This document shows positions 1 through 8,286 of a stretch of 64,000 nucleotides of DNA, piece by piece; position 1 is the first letter of the stretch; the number at the start of each line of letters is the position of its first letter. This stretch comes from Paeniglutamicibacter sulfureus (GTDB lineage Bacteria > Actinomycetota > Actinomycetes > Actinomycetales > Micrococcaceae). The DNA is taken from assembly GCF_039535115.1 (NCBI RefSeq), contig NZ_BAAAWO010000001.1, positions 3,720,001-3,784,000 of the forward strand. The letters run 5' to 3'. The notes under the pieces were generated by a model. That model saw only the letters and a program-made list of their open reading frames with translations, did no database searches and was not told where the DNA came from. The position numbers and the translations under genes are program-made.

Positions 1-160
1 GATCGGGGGTGTCGGCCTCCACGGCTGCCAGGGCCTCGCGGCCGTTCGCCGCGGCAACCACCTCGAAGCCCGCGAAACGCAGGGAGGTGGAGAGCAATTC
101 GCGGATGTTCGGTTCGTCGTCGACGACCAGGAGCTTCGCTTCGGGGGTTTTGGCATTCAT
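1..160 (-). CDS. Response regulator, N-terminal fragment (runs off window)
   Basis: The first 53 codons read as a CheY-like receiver domain. A hydrophobic beta-1 strand is followed by the acidic pair Asp14-Asp15 and the EPNIRELL helix typical of OmpR-class response regulators, where the acidic pair binds Mg2+. The phospho-acceptor Asp and the output domain lie outside the window, so the DNA-binding class and the partner kinase cannot be told. The ATG at 158-160 is the first codon of a run matching the start of the family. I see no strong ribosome binding site before it. Confidence 0.85.
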   Translation of the reverse strand, partial: MNAKTPEAKLLVVDDEPNIRELLSTSLRFAGFEVVAAANGREALAAVEADTPD

Positions 161-293
161 GGGTACCAGTCTGCAACCGCTATCTGTAAGAACGCTGTGT
201 GTTTGGTGTGCGGGCAAGGGTGCCGCGCCCCATGGTCACCCCCAAGATGCCCGGAGCCGGCAGGGCACTTGGGCGGGTAGCAGGCGACCTGGT

Positions 294-524
294 CTAGTGG
301 GAGCGGCGGCGCTCGCGGAAGTTCAGCACCAGAATCACGATGAGCAGGATGAACGCCAACGGCAATCCATAGAGCGCCACGGCCAGCAGCGCCGGGGCAG
401 GGGAAAGCTGCATCGCGTATTGGATGAGGATCACGGCCAGCGCGGCGAGTGAGGCGATGGCAACGCCACCGGCAAGAAAGGTCAGGATGCGTAGGGATGT
501 GGGGGTGGCGGCGGAGGTGTTCAC
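294..524 (-). CDS. Small two-helix membrane protein, unknown function
   Basis: This 76-residue protein has two clear hydrophobic segments (about residues 11-37 and 43-67) and a basic C-terminal tail (RERRRSH), which the positive-inside rule would place in the cytoplasm. I do not recognise a family. The start is a GTG with a purine-rich run (TTTTAAGGG) almost touching it, so initiation is uncertain; no later in-frame ATG would keep the first helix. It is separated from the cold-shock gene by about 250 nt in which I see nothing definite. Confidence 0.6.
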   Translation of the reverse strand: MNTSAATPTSLRILTFLAGGVAIASLAALAVILIQYAMQLSPAPALLAVALYGLPLAFILLIVILVLNFRERRRSH

Positions 525-775
525 CCCTTAAAACTACCGTGCACCGGCGAAACGGCCATCATGGAGGCCCTGGCCCGTGGGTGGGAAGGGGGCACGCCGC
601 TGATGTCGTACCCTAGAAGATATAGACTTCCCCGGACGCATGAGCCCGCCCGCAAGCCCCCATAGAGGGACGGGCTGCGTGGTTTCGCGCCGGGACATCG
701 CCAGAAATGGGAACGCGGAACCTGAATGGCCCGCCGTCGTTGCCCCATTGAGACGCAAGAACGAGGTAGTTAGAC

Positions 776-1159
776 GTGCCAACCGGCAAAGTGAAGTGGT
801 ACGAGCCCTCCAAGGGGTTCGGGTTCCTGGTGACCGACGAAGGCCAGGAAGTGTACTTGAATGCCTCGGCGCTGCCCGTGGGCACGACCGAGCTGCGACC
901 GGGTACCCGCATGGAATTCGGTGTCGCCGAAGGCCGCAAGGGTGCCCAGGCCCTGAGCGTTCGCATCATTGACGACGCACCCTCGGTGGCCCGCGCCAAG
1001 CGCAAGCCTGCCGAGGACACCGCGGTGCTGATCGAAGACCTCATCAAAGTGCTCGACTCGGTCTCCAACGGACTGCGCAGGGGCCGTTACCCCGAAAAAG
1101 CCCAAGGCGCCAAGGTTGCAGCAGTGCTGCGCGCCGTAGCCGACGATTTGGATGCCTGA
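776..1159 (+). CDS. Cold-shock domain protein with C-terminal extension
   Basis: This is a 127-residue nucleic-acid-binding protein. The N-terminal 65 residues are a cold-shock OB-fold: GKVKWYEPSKGFGFL carries the RNP1-like K-G-F-G-F motif, followed by a weaker RNP2 region (VYLNASAL). CspA-type proteins bind single-stranded RNA or DNA. The remaining 60 residues are a helical tail, so this is the longer actinobacterial type rather than a stand-alone 67-residue CspA. The start is GTG at 776. The next gene starts 8 nt before this stop, so the two are very probably translated from one mRNA. Confidence 0.9.
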   Translation: MPTGKVKWYEPSKGFGFLVTDEGQEVYLNASALPVGTTELRPGTRMEFGVAEGRKGAQALSVRIIDDAPSVARAKRKPAEDTAVLIEDLIKVLDSVSNGLRRGRYPEKAQGAKVAAVLRAVADDLDA

Positions 1160-1679
1160 ACCCATGTCCCGCAAAGTAATGCTCGATACGACACTGGCCA
1201 AGGCCGTGGACCAGGCGCGCAAGGCGCTGCTGGAAATCACCGACGAGGCAACGATCGGTGAATACCAGGAAGCCGTGAACGACGGCGAACGCCTGGTGAC
1301 CCACCGATTTGACGTGTTGCTCCCCGGCTACGAGGGCTGGAGTTGGTTTGCCACGCTGACCCGCATCCCGCGTGCCCAGGCCAAGGACCTCACGGTGTGC
1401 GAGGTCGGGATCCTTCCCGGCGAGGACGCACTGCTGGCCCCGGCCTGGGTGCCGTGGGCCGAGCGAGTTCGACCGGAGGAAATGGACGCCGAGCGCCAGG
1501 CCGCCGAGGACGCCGCCGCAGTTGCGGACGGCATCGCCGAAGCTTCGGCTCCGGAGGGCTCGGACAATTCCGCCCCCTCAGGCACGGAGGAAGAATCCGC
1601 GGAAACCGAGACCGAATCCGCGGCCGCGACGGACGAAGTCGCCTCCGATGAAGACGTCTGGGACGAAGATGCCAAATAG
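1152..1679 (+). CDS. DUF3027-like protein with acidic C-terminal tail
   Basis: This 175-residue protein is of unknown function. Residues 1-110 form a compact domain with a conserved-looking core (VTHRFDVLLPGYEGWSW), which I associate with the actinobacterial DUF3027 family from memory. Residues 111-175 are very Glu/Asp/Ala/Ser-rich and probably disordered. The start ATG at 1152 overlaps the cold-shock gene by 8 nt (translational coupling); ATG at 1164 is an alternative. The link to a cold-shock protein suggests a shared role in RNA or translation physiology, but that is inference. A hairpin terminator follows. Confidence 0.75.
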   Translation: MPEPMSRKVMLDTTLAKAVDQARKALLEITDEATIGEYQEAVNDGERLVTHRFDVLLPGYEGWSWFATLTRIPRAQAKDLTVCEVGILPGEDALLAPAWVPWAERVRPEEMDAERQAAEDAAAVADGIAEASAPEGSDNSAPSGTEEESAETETESAAATDEVASDEDVWDEDAK

Positions 1680-1724
1680 CTGAATAGGCAACCAGGGGAC
1701 TTGTCCCCTGAAATGAACAAGGGA

Positions 1725-1754
1725 GCGGGTAGCGATCGTCGGATCGCTACCCGC
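1725..1754 (+). terminator. Terminator hairpin after the cold-shock/DUF3027 pair
   Basis: A perfect 13-bp stem (1725-1737 with 1742-1754) has a 4-nt loop, 45 nt after the stop. A smaller 8-bp hairpin (1693-1710) lies just upstream. There is no long T-run, which is common in high-GC actinobacteria. Confidence 0.7.
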
Positions 1755-1791
1755 GCCCTTGCCGTCGGGCGGCAGGCATCGGCTCAAATAG

Positions 1792-1841
1792 ATCGGGCGG
1801 CGCCCACCCGCGGGATCAACCGTGGGTGGGCGCCGCCCGAT
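1792..1841 (-). terminator. Terminator hairpin downstream of serC (probably bidirectional)
   Basis: A 22-bp stem with one mismatch or wobble (1792-1813 with 1820-1841) and a 6-nt loop lies 16 nt beyond the serC stop. It sits between two converging genes and could stop transcription from both sides. Confidence 0.8.
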
Positions 1842-1857
1842 TCGTAGGCTGAAGAAG

Positions 1858-2979
1858 CTAGCTGTTCTTCAGCACGTATTCGATGCACTTGAGCAGGGAC
1901 GAAACGTCCTCGGGCTCAATGGCGACGAAGGTCGCCACGCGCAGCTGGTTGCGGCCGAGCTTGCGGTACGGCTCGACATCGACCACGCCGTTGGCGCGCA
2001 GGGTCTTGGCCACCGCAGCGGCATCGATCGAATCGTCGAAGTCGATCGTGGCAATGACGTTGGAGCGTTCCCCGGGGGCGGTGACGTACGGGGTCGCCAC
2101 TTCGGAAGCCTCGGCCCAGTCGTAGATGCGGGAGGCCGAGTCCGCGGTGCGGGCTGCGGCGAACGCCAGGCCGCCGTTGGCGTTGAGCCACTGCACCTGG
2201 GCGTTGAGAGTGACCAAGGTGGACAGGGCCGGGGTGTTGTACGTCTGGTTCAGGCGCGAGTTGTCGATCGCCGTCTTCAGGCTCAGGAAGTCCGGGATCC
2301 AGCGGCCGGAGGCGGCAATTTCCTCGGCGCGGGCGATGGCCGCGGGGGAGAAGAGCGCAATCCACAAGCCGCCATCGGAGGCGAAGTTCTTCTGCGGGGC
2401 GAAGTAGTACACATCTGCCTGCGAGACGTCGACGTCCAGTCCGCCGGCTGCGGAGGTCGCGTCGATGAGGACAAGCGATCCCTCGTCGGCGCCTTCAACG
2501 CGGTGAACCGGTGCAGCGACGCCCGTGGAGGTCTCGTTTTGGGGCCAAGCGTATACATCCACGCCTGCCTCGGCCACGGGAACAGGCCGGGTGCCTGGTT
2601 CGGAGACGATGATGGAGGACGGCTCAAGGAAGGGCGCCTTGTTGGTTGCGGCGGCGAACTTCGAGCCGAACTCGCCAAAGGAGAGGTGCTGGGCCTTGTG
2701 GCGGACCAGGCCGAATGCGGCAATGTCCCAGAACGCGGTGGATCCGCCCACGCCCAGGACCACTTCGTAGTCGGCCGGGGCGTTGAAGAACGTCTTGAGG
2801 CCTTCCTGGATGTCGCGGACCAGGTTCTTCACCGGGGCCTGGCGGTGAGAGGTCCCCAGGAGTTGCGTGCCGGCATCGATGAGAGCCTGGATCTGTTCGG
2901 GGCGGACCTTGGAAGGTCCTGCGCCGAATCGTCCGTCCACGGGCAAAAGGTCTTGGGGGATGGTCACGCCGGTGCTCAT
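1858..2979 (-). CDS. serC: Phosphoserine aminotransferase
   Basis: This is a PLP enzyme of L-serine biosynthesis, converting 3-phosphohydroxypyruvate and glutamate to phosphoserine. The 373-residue protein opens with DGRFGAGPSKVRPEQ, has the HRQAPVK phosphate/substrate loop, and the PLP-lysine region YYFAPQKNFASDGG. Its length and the GAGPSKVR opening match the actinobacterial/mycobacterial SerC type. The reading frame stays open 65 codons further upstream, but ATG at 2979 is preceded by GAGGAG at good spacing and matches the family N-terminus. It diverges from the DtxR-type regulator across about 200 nt. Confidence 0.95.
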   Translation of the reverse strand: MSTGVTIPQDLLPVDGRFGAGPSKVRPEQIQALIDAGTQLLGTSHRQAPVKNLVRDIQEGLKTFFNAPADYEVVLGVGGSTAFWDIAAFGLVRHKAQHLSFGEFGSKFAAATNKAPFLEPSSIIVSEPGTRPVPVAEAGVDVYAWPQNETSTGVAAPVHRVEGADEGSLVLIDATSAAGGLDVDVSQADVYYFAPQKNFASDGGLWIALFSPAAIARAEEIAASGRWIPDFLSLKTAIDNSRLNQTYNTPALSTLVTLNAQVQWLNANGGLAFAAARTADSASRIYDWAEASEVATPYVTAPGERSNVIATIDFDDSIDAAAVAKTLRANGVVDVEPYRKLGRNQLRVATFVAIEPEDVSSLLKCIEYVLKNS

Positions 2980-3176
2980 GTTGCTCCTCATAAGGGGGGT
3001 TATCCGCTGTGGGCACTTCCGATGCGGCAATCCGATGCGCATTGAGGGTGCCCAGTGGTTCAATAATCGCGCACTGGGCGGCCCATTGTGTAATAGCGAG
3101 TCGCCAATGTGAACGCGGGTAGAGTGGATCGCGTAGTGATCTCTTGTAACAATCAACCCCTGCGGGAGCTGCAAAC

Positions 3177-3872
3177 GTGTCAGATTTGATCGATACCACC
3201 GAAATGTACCTGCGCACCATCCTGGAACTCCAGGAAGAGGGCATCATTGCCCTGCGCGCGCGCATTGCCGAGCGACTGGGGCACTCCGGGCCCACGGTTT
3301 CACAGACGGTGGCCCGCATGGAGCGCGACGGACTGGTCGTGGTGACCACCGACCGCCACCTCGAACTGACCTCACATGGCGCAGAAGTTGCAACGGGCGT
3401 GATGCGCAAGCACCGTCTGGCCGAACGCCTGCTCGCCGACGTCATTGGCTTGGAGTGGGAGTACGTCCATGAAGAGGCCTGCCGTTGGGAGCACGTGATG
3501 AGCGAGCGCGTGGAGCAGCGCCTGTTCAAGTTGCTCGGTTCGCCCGAGTCCTCTCCCTATGGAAATCCGATCCCCGGGCTCGAGACACTGGGAGGGCCGG
3601 AACTGGGTGAAATCTCGATACGTGTCCAAAGTCTCGATTCGGCCCTGGTCGACGGGAATACGGGCCCGGTCCGCGTCGAGCGACTGGCCGAAACCATCCA
3701 GGTGGAACCCGAGCTGCTGGTGCAGCTCGATGAGGGCGGCATCCGCCCAGGCGCCCTAGTCACCCTCGAACGGGCCGGCGATTACGTCGTTGTTCGGGTG
3801 CAGGGGATCGAGGGCGCGCTGGAGCTTCCGACGGAAGTCAGCGCCCACGTGTTTGTCCGCCGCATGGATTGA
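3177..3872 (+). CDS. DtxR/IdeR-family iron-dependent transcriptional repressor
   Basis: This is an Fe(II)-activated DNA-binding repressor of 231 residues. It has a winged helix (1-73), a dimerisation/metal domain (74-140) and an SH3/FeoA-like C-terminal domain (150-231). All IdeR-type metal ligands can be read at the same numbering as the mycobacterial protein: Met10, Cys102, Glu105 and His106 at one site and His79, Glu83 and His98 at the other. It is therefore an iron rather than MntR-type sensor, most likely the IdeR/DtxR orthologue. The start is GTG after a GGGAG ribosome binding site. Confidence 0.93.
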   Translation: MSDLIDTTEMYLRTILELQEEGIIALRARIAERLGHSGPTVSQTVARMERDGLVVVTTDRHLELTSHGAEVATGVMRKHRLAERLLADVIGLEWEYVHEEACRWEHVMSERVEQRLFKLLGSPESSPYGNPIPGLETLGGPELGEISIRVQSLDSALVDGNTGPVRVERLAETIQVEPELLVQLDEGGIRPGALVTLERAGDYVVVRVQGIEGALELPTEVSAHVFVRRMD

Positions 3873-3949
3873 TAACGGAATTGTAACTTTGACATTAATC
3901 CCGGTAGTGTTTCACGTTGGGTTGCACCTAGGCAATCTAGTCCCGATCC

Positions 3950-4136
3950 GGTTCGCATAACCCTACCGGCGGATCGCGGAGCAAGAATTCCCGGTAGGGG
4001 CGGAGGACCCATTCAGCCGTTCCTGGTCTTGGACCATGGATCTTGGGGTGAAGCTGAGTCCACTATGTAGGCTCTGCCGAGTTGATCTCATGACTCGAAT
4101 CCGACAGCTAACTTCGCAGGCGATACATGAGAGGTT
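3950..4136 (+). promoter_or_regulatory. ydaO-type cyclic di-AMP riboswitch leader, copy 1
   Basis: The 269-nt leader before the M23 peptidase carries the ydaO/yuaA signature: a GGACCCA segment near 4005, TTGGGGTGAAG near 4043, and the near-invariant CGAAtCCGACAGCT...TCGCAGGC block at 4096-4121. A 9-bp hairpin (3961-3969 with 3991-3999) lies in the 5' part. The same blocks recur before the next gene. Members of this RNA class bind c-di-AMP and usually turn expression off; in actinobacteria they control cell-wall hydrolases and Rpf genes. Boundaries are approximate. Confidence 0.87.
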
Positions 4137-4141
4137 GACAT

Positions 4142-5149
4142 TTGACTCAGCAGCACACTCCCGGGCGCCGCCGTGCTTCCGGACCCGTTGATGCTTCGCC
4201 TGCTGAAGGTTCACTAGAGCAGATCGTGGACACCGCCCTGAGTGGTGAAAACACTTCCCGACGTTCCGGTCGACGCGCCCTGAGCGCGGTCCCTGATTCC
4301 GTCGAGACCCCTGACAACACGCAGTACACCGGCCGCCGCTTCGTAGCGGGCCTGCGCTATGGCGTATCCCCGGACGCGGACGCAATTGCCGCCACCGAAA
4401 TTCCCGTCGCCCTGGCTGCGCCGGCAGCACCCGTTGCCGCCCCGGCCGAGGTCGACGAACTGGACAATGTCCTGAAGTTCGCCCCCCGGGCCCAGCGCCC
4501 CCGCCTTGGCTTCACGCACAAGCTGGCGGCAGTCGCCGCCGTTTCCGGTCTGGCGTTCGCCGCAGCCTCTCCCGCAAAGGAAGCCGAAACGGCAGCCGCG
4601 GGATCCGACCGCGTCGCCCAGTCCGTCGTGGTCGACGTCATGGCTCCGGCCGACGACGAGGTCAAGATCGAGCGAGCGTCGCTGACCAGCGAGTTCACCG
4701 AGGAAGACAAGCTGGCAACGGTCTTGACCGCAGCCGGCGGAGACGTCACCAAGCTGGCCGCCGAAGGAGTCTTGGCCCAGCCGGTGGACAGCATCCGGTT
4801 GACCTCGCGCTTCGGCCACCGCAAGAATCCGACCGGTCCGGGGTACATGAACCACAACGGCTTGGACTACGCAGTTCCCATGGGCACGCCGATCAAGGCA
4901 AGCGCCGCCGGCACCGTCGTGCAGGCCGCCTGGGCCGGCCACTCGGGCTTCCGTGTGGAGATCGACCACGGCAACGGACTGCACACCAGCTACAACCACA
5001 ATTCGTCGCTGAAGGTTTCGGTGGGCCAGAAGGTCAAGCGCGGCGAAGTCGTCTCCTTGAGCGGCAGCACGGGCAACTCAACCGGCCCCCACCTGCACCT
5101 GGAAGTCATCGTCAACGGCAAGTGGGTAAACCCCGAGGCCTGGTTATAA
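4142..5149 (+). CDS. Membrane-anchored M23 (LytM-type) peptidoglycan endopeptidase
   Basis: This 335-residue protein has an unusually long basic/Ala-rich cytoplasmic N-terminus (1-125), one transmembrane or signal segment (about 127-145), a linker, and a C-terminal M23 domain (220-335). The zinc-binding pattern is intact: His238 and Asp242 in NHNGLDYAVP, and H317-L-H319 near the end. Enzymes of this family cut peptide cross-links of peptidoglycan outside the membrane. The start is a TTG at 4142, chosen because GAGAGG lies 7 nt before it and because the geometry matches the next gene. Expression should respond to c-di-AMP through the leader. Confidence 0.9.
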   Translation: MTQQHTPGRRRASGPVDASPAEGSLEQIVDTALSGENTSRRSGRRALSAVPDSVETPDNTQYTGRRFVAGLRYGVSPDADAIAATEIPVALAAPAAPVAAPAEVDELDNVLKFAPRAQRPRLGFTHKLAAVAAVSGLAFAAASPAKEAETAAAGSDRVAQSVVVDVMAPADDEVKIERASLTSEFTEEDKLATVLTAAGGDVTKLAAEGVLAQPVDSIRLTSRFGHRKNPTGPGYMNHNGLDYAVPMGTPIKASAAGTVVQAAWAGHSGFRVEIDHGNGLHTSYNHNSSLKVSVGQKVKRGEVVSLSGSTGNSTGPHLHLEVIVNGKWVNPEAWL

Positions 5150-5180
5150 CGGCAATTGTCACCGTTCCGTGATCAGAACG

Positions 5181-5208
5181 TGACTTTTGGATTCGCTTCA
5201 TATATTCT
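5181..5208 (+). promoter_or_regulatory. Possible sigma-70 promoter for the NlpC/P60 transcript
   Basis: TGACTT and TATTCT are spaced by 16 nt in an AT-rich patch upstream of the second ydaO-type leader. The placement would give the second hydrolase its own transcript carrying the riboswitch. Sequence match only. Confidence 0.3.
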
Positions 5209-5269
5209 AAATACGTGACCAGGGATCATCCCTGTTCACCGCCGCGGGAAGTGCCGAGCACTGCCAGCC

Positions 5270-5426
5270 CACGGTGTCCGTTCAATTACTCGTTTGGCAG
5301 TGGCGGGGGACCCACATTCGGTTTCCACACAGGAAGCCTTGGGGTTAAGTGGTTCGGCCTGGCGGCCGGATTGCCGAGTGACTCCCACTCGAACCCGACA
5401 GCTCACCTCGCAGGCATCAGGAGAGG
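5270..5426 (+). promoter_or_regulatory. ydaO-type cyclic di-AMP riboswitch leader, copy 2
   Basis: This leader has the same sequence blocks as the one before the M23 gene: GGGGACCCA near 5306, TTGGGGTTAAG near 5339, and CGAACCCGACAGCT...TCGCAGGC at 5390-5415, followed by the GAGAGG ribosome binding site. The core of this copy is closer to the family consensus than copy 1. The position directly before an NlpC/P60 hydrolase is the classic actinobacterial context. The 5' boundary is approximate. Confidence 0.88.
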
Positions 5427-5435
5427 CATTACTAC

Positions 5436-6269
5436 GTGACTACACGTCAAGCATTGGGCCGCCACCGCGCGACCCCGGTTCGGACCAACCCACTCGAATC
5501 CATCTCGAAGGCAGTTGCCTCGAACGCTGGTTCGGTTGGACGCCAGGCAGCAGTGATTGCAGCCGCATCAGGCCTCGTGCTCACTTTGGGCGTTCCGGCC
5601 CAGGGTGATGTTTCCCGCGAAGCAAGCGCAGTTCCCGTTGAAGGCCTCTCAGCAGAGCGTGTAGCCGTCAAGGCCGTTTCGGTCGCGGCTTCCAAGGCCA
5701 AGGACCTGAACATCGAACGCGCAGCGTTCACCTCCAAGCCGGCGCCCGCGCCGGTTGTCGTCGCCGTTTCCAACGAGGTTTCCGAGCGCTCCAACGACAC
5801 CGCCCCGGTGACCCGTTCCAGCAGCAACTCGGACGCCATGGCGCCGGTGACCCGCTCGAACCGCGACTCCACCCCTAAGGCCTCCGAGGCCCCCAAGGTG
5901 AAGAGCGACTCGATGAACACCGCCAACCTGTCCGGCATCGCGGCAACCGCGGCCAAGTACGTCGGCGTTCCGTATGTATGGGGCGGCAACACCCCCTCGG
6001 GCTGGGACTGCTCGGGCTTCGTCAAGTACGTCTACGCAAAGCACGGCATCAACATCGCCCGCGGCACCTCGGCTATCCGCGCTTCGGGCCAGTTCGTGCG
6101 CACCAGCTCCCCGAAGCCGGGTGACCTCGTCTTCCAGAACGGTGGCGGACACGTCGGCATCTACCTCGGCGGCGGCAAGATGATCGGTGCCCAGAACCCG
6201 ACTGTCGACACCATGCTTCACGACGTTTCCCGCAACCCGCTCTACGGTTACTACACCCTCAAGGGCTAA
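5436..6269 (+). CDS. Secreted NlpC/P60 peptidoglycan endopeptidase
   Basis: This 277-residue cell-wall hydrolase has a basic N-terminus, a hydrophobic signal or anchor segment (about 36-56), a low-complexity spacer with two APVTRS repeats (about 123-142), and a C-terminal NlpC/P60 domain (165-277). The catalytic Cys192 lies in WDCSGF and His239 in GGHVGIYLG; the third polar residue may be Asn254. The family cleaves gamma-D-Glu-diaminopimelate stem peptides. GTG start at 5436 follows GAGAGG by 9 nt. It is paired with the M23 gene through a duplicate riboswitch and ends at a very strong hairpin. Confidence 0.93.
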   Translation: MTTRQALGRHRATPVRTNPLESISKAVASNAGSVGRQAAVIAAASGLVLTLGVPAQGDVSREASAVPVEGLSAERVAVKAVSVAASKAKDLNIERAAFTSKPAPAPVVVAVSNEVSERSNDTAPVTRSSSNSDAMAPVTRSNRDSTPKASEAPKVKSDSMNTANLSGIAATAAKYVGVPYVWGGNTPSGWDCSGFVKYVYAKHGINIARGTSAIRASGQFVRTSSPKPGDLVFQNGGGHVGIYLGGGKMIGAQNPTVDTMLHDVSRNPLYGYYTLKG

Positions 6270-6282
6270 GCGCCAAGCGTTC

Positions 6283-6324
6283 CAAGGCCTCCGGTCGATC
6301 CATGTGGATCGACCGGAGGCCTTG
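6283..6324 (+). terminator. Strong terminator hairpin after the NlpC/P60 gene
   Basis: A perfect 19-bp stem (6283-6301 with 6306-6324) with a 4-nt loop lies 14 nt after the stop codon. Confidence 0.9.
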
Positions 6325-6819
6325 CTGGTTAATGCGGATTTTTGCATGGAAGCCTACCCGGGCTTGGTAAGCCGGACATTGGCGTGGGTATGCCGATTTC
6401 AAGCACCGACGAGGCAGTGAGCTGGAGTGAAGGCTCCCGAACTGACGGCGCGGTGGACGCAGTCGCCCTGGGTGCGGACGGGAAGCAAATCCATGTCTCC
6501 AGTTCGGCCGGCATCGAGCGTTCGGGCTACGCAGCAGGCATTTTTACCCTCGCCTTGTTCCAGGCCGGTAACGGTGGTGCGCCCGGGGGACGGGAACACC
6601 GTGCGGAGCCCTGTCCGCCAGGTGTTCGAGGGGTGTACTGCAGGGAAAATTATGGTGGCAATTTCAACTGGTTTTCCACAAATACACGCAAAACCGCTGT
6701 TTCTTGTCTTAGGCTAGGTCACAGGAGCCAAAGCCGAGTGCCGTGTGCGCCACCGTGAGGGACTTCCGTCGTGGACGGGTCCCTCGCGTTGCGCCGGGTC
6801 AGGATCTAAGGATGCGCGT
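6325..6819. other. Gene-free stretch between terminator and HNH gene
   Basis: Short open frames here have no recognisable protein features or ribosome binding sites. The last part (6650-6720) is AT-rich for this genome and probably holds the promoter of the HNH/molybdenum operon, but I cannot pick a convincing -35/-10 pair. I see no RNA gene. Confidence 0.5.
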
Positions 6820-7317
6820 ATGCGAACCCTAGTACTGAATGCAGGATTTGAACCGCTGGCGGTCATCACCTTCCGCCGGGCACTTCTCCTTGTCCTCACC
6901 GGGAAGGCCACCGTCCTTGCCGATGACGACCGTGACCCGATCGTCGGGGTCAACCAGGTGATGCCCCGGCCGACGGTGATCCTGCTGAATCGGTACATCC
7001 GACTTCCCTACCGCAACACCGTCAATGTCTCGCGCCGCGGCGTGCTGCGCCGCGACGGGCACCGCTGCGGATACTGCGGACGCAGCGCCAACACGATCGA
7101 CCACATCGTGCCGCGCAGCCGCGGCGGGGAGGATTCGTGGGAGAATCTAGTAGCGGCATGCCAAGGCTGCAACAGCGCCAAGGGGGACCGGACGCTAGCA
7201 CAGCTTGGCTGGAAGCTGCGGTTCGCCCCGAGCCGACCGCGTGGCGCCCAGTGGTTCATTACCGAGCTTGAGCGCCCCGCAGAGGCCTGGAGTCCCTTCT
7301 TACGGAGTGCAGCATGA
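6820..7317 (+). CDS. HNH endonuclease-domain protein
   Basis: This 165-residue protein has a C-terminal HNH (McrA-like) fold. Zinc cysteines C83-x2-C86 and C114-x2-C117 frame the metal/active-site segment Asp94-His95 ... Asn109 ... Asn118. The N-terminus MRTLVLNAGFEPL is typical of a widespread actinobacterial HNH family, which fixes the start at ATG 6820 even though the frame is open further upstream. The stop overlaps the mobA ATG (ATGA), so it lies at the head of the molybdenum-cofactor operon. Its physiological substrate is unknown; it may be an unrelated passenger. Confidence 0.88.
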   Translation: MRTLVLNAGFEPLAVITFRRALLLVLTGKATVLADDDRDPIVGVNQVMPRPTVILLNRYIRLPYRNTVNVSRRGVLRRDGHRCGYCGRSANTIDHIVPRSRGGEDSWENLVAACQGCNSAKGDRTLAQLGWKLRFAPSRPRGAQWFITELERPAEAWSPFLRSAA

Positions 7318-7982
7318 AATTCGATGCGATTATTGTGGCCGGTGGCCGTGGATCCCGCCTGGGCGGCGTCAGCAAGCCCCTACTGGAACACGGAGGGGAA
7401 ACGCTGCTGGAGCATTCCCTGAACGCCGTCCGGGACGCGCAGGCCATCGCCGTGGTCGGCACCCATGCCCTGGCCGAAGCCGTCACCCGGTACATGGATA
7501 CCGCGCCGGATTTCCAGCGCGTGGTCATCACCCGCGAATACCCCAGCTTTTCCGGTCCAGCGGCAGCGGTCGCCGCCGGACGGGCGGCCCTGGACGACGG
7601 CCCCGACGACGAGAGCGCCCAACGCCAGAACCAGGCCTCAGAACTGACCGTGGTGCTGGCTTCGGACTTCCTGGATCCGGGTCCTGTCGTGGACGCCCTG
7701 CTGGCGGCCACAGGGAAGCCCTCCAAAGGGGTCGAGGCATGGGTTCCCCAGGATGCCTCGGGCGTGCTGCAGACACTCTCCTGCGCCATCCTCACTTCCT
7801 CCTTGCGACAGGCCATCGACCAGGCCACCGAACCCCGCGGAAGTCTCGAAAATGCGTCAATGATGCGTCTGCTTGCTACAGTGCAGATGGAACGCCTGAA
7901 GCTCCCGGATGCGGACTTCAGCGACATCGATACGCCCGGGGATGCCGGGCGCCACGGGATAGCGGTGGCCAACGGCCATTGA
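7314..7982 (+). CDS. mobA: MobA-like molybdenum cofactor guanylyltransferase
   Basis: This 222-residue nucleotidyltransferase has the signature IIVAGGRGSRLGGVSKPLLE at residues 5-24, the Gly-rich nucleotide loop and Lys of MobA-type enzymes. MobA transfers GMP from GTP to molybdopterin to form the dinucleotide cofactor used by formate dehydrogenase-type enzymes. It is somewhat divergent: the central region has an acidic insert (DDGPDDESAQRQ). It starts inside the HNH stop codon and is followed by a DUF6457-like gene, moeA, fdhD and a Mo oxidoreductase, which fits the assignment. Confidence 0.85.
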   Translation: MKFDAIIVAGGRGSRLGGVSKPLLEHGGETLLEHSLNAVRDAQAIAVVGTHALAEAVTRYMDTAPDFQRVVITREYPSFSGPAAAVAAGRAALDDGPDDESAQRQNQASELTVVLASDFLDPGPVVDALLAATGKPSKGVEAWVPQDASGVLQTLSCAILTSSLRQAIDQATEPRGSLENASMMRLLATVQMERLKLPDADFSDIDTPGDAGRHGIAVANGH

Positions 7983-7997
7983 CAAGGAGAACGCACC

Positions 7998-8276
7998 ATG
8001 CCTGCAGCCGAGCTCGAGGATTGGGTCAAGGAACTGCTGGCGGCCTTTGACCTCGCCGACACCAGGATCGACATCGACCAGGTTCTTTCGCTTGCAGGGG
8101 TGGCCGCCCACACCATTGTCCGTCCGGCGGCACCGCTGACCACCTACGTGGCAGGCTACGCGGCCGGCCTGGCCGTCGGCAGCTCCCGGTCGGGCGAACT
8201 GGACGCCATGGACGCGGCCGACGGATTGGCCCGCGAGGTCCTTGCAGCACGCACCGACTCCCCTGACAACGCCTAG
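7998..8276 (+). CDS. DUF6457-like small protein in the molybdenum operon
   Basis: This 92-residue soluble helical protein starts MPAAELEDWVKELLAAFDL. I match it from memory to a family of small actinobacterial proteins repeatedly found beside mobA/moeA. It has no cysteines and no obvious catalytic residues, so an accessory or adaptor role is more likely than a catalytic one. ATG at 7998 follows an AAGGAG ribosome binding site. Confidence 0.75.
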   Translation: MPAAELEDWVKELLAAFDLADTRIDIDQVLSLAGVAAHTIVRPAAPLTTYVAGYAAGLAVGSSRSGELDAMDAADGLAREVLAARTDSPDNA

Positions 8277-8286
8277 CACGGGCGCC

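Noticed and set aside
6670..6680. DnaA-box-like TTTTCCACA
   Set aside because: A single isolated match with a mismatch to TTATCCACA and no cluster, no dnaA or dnaN nearby; not an origin.
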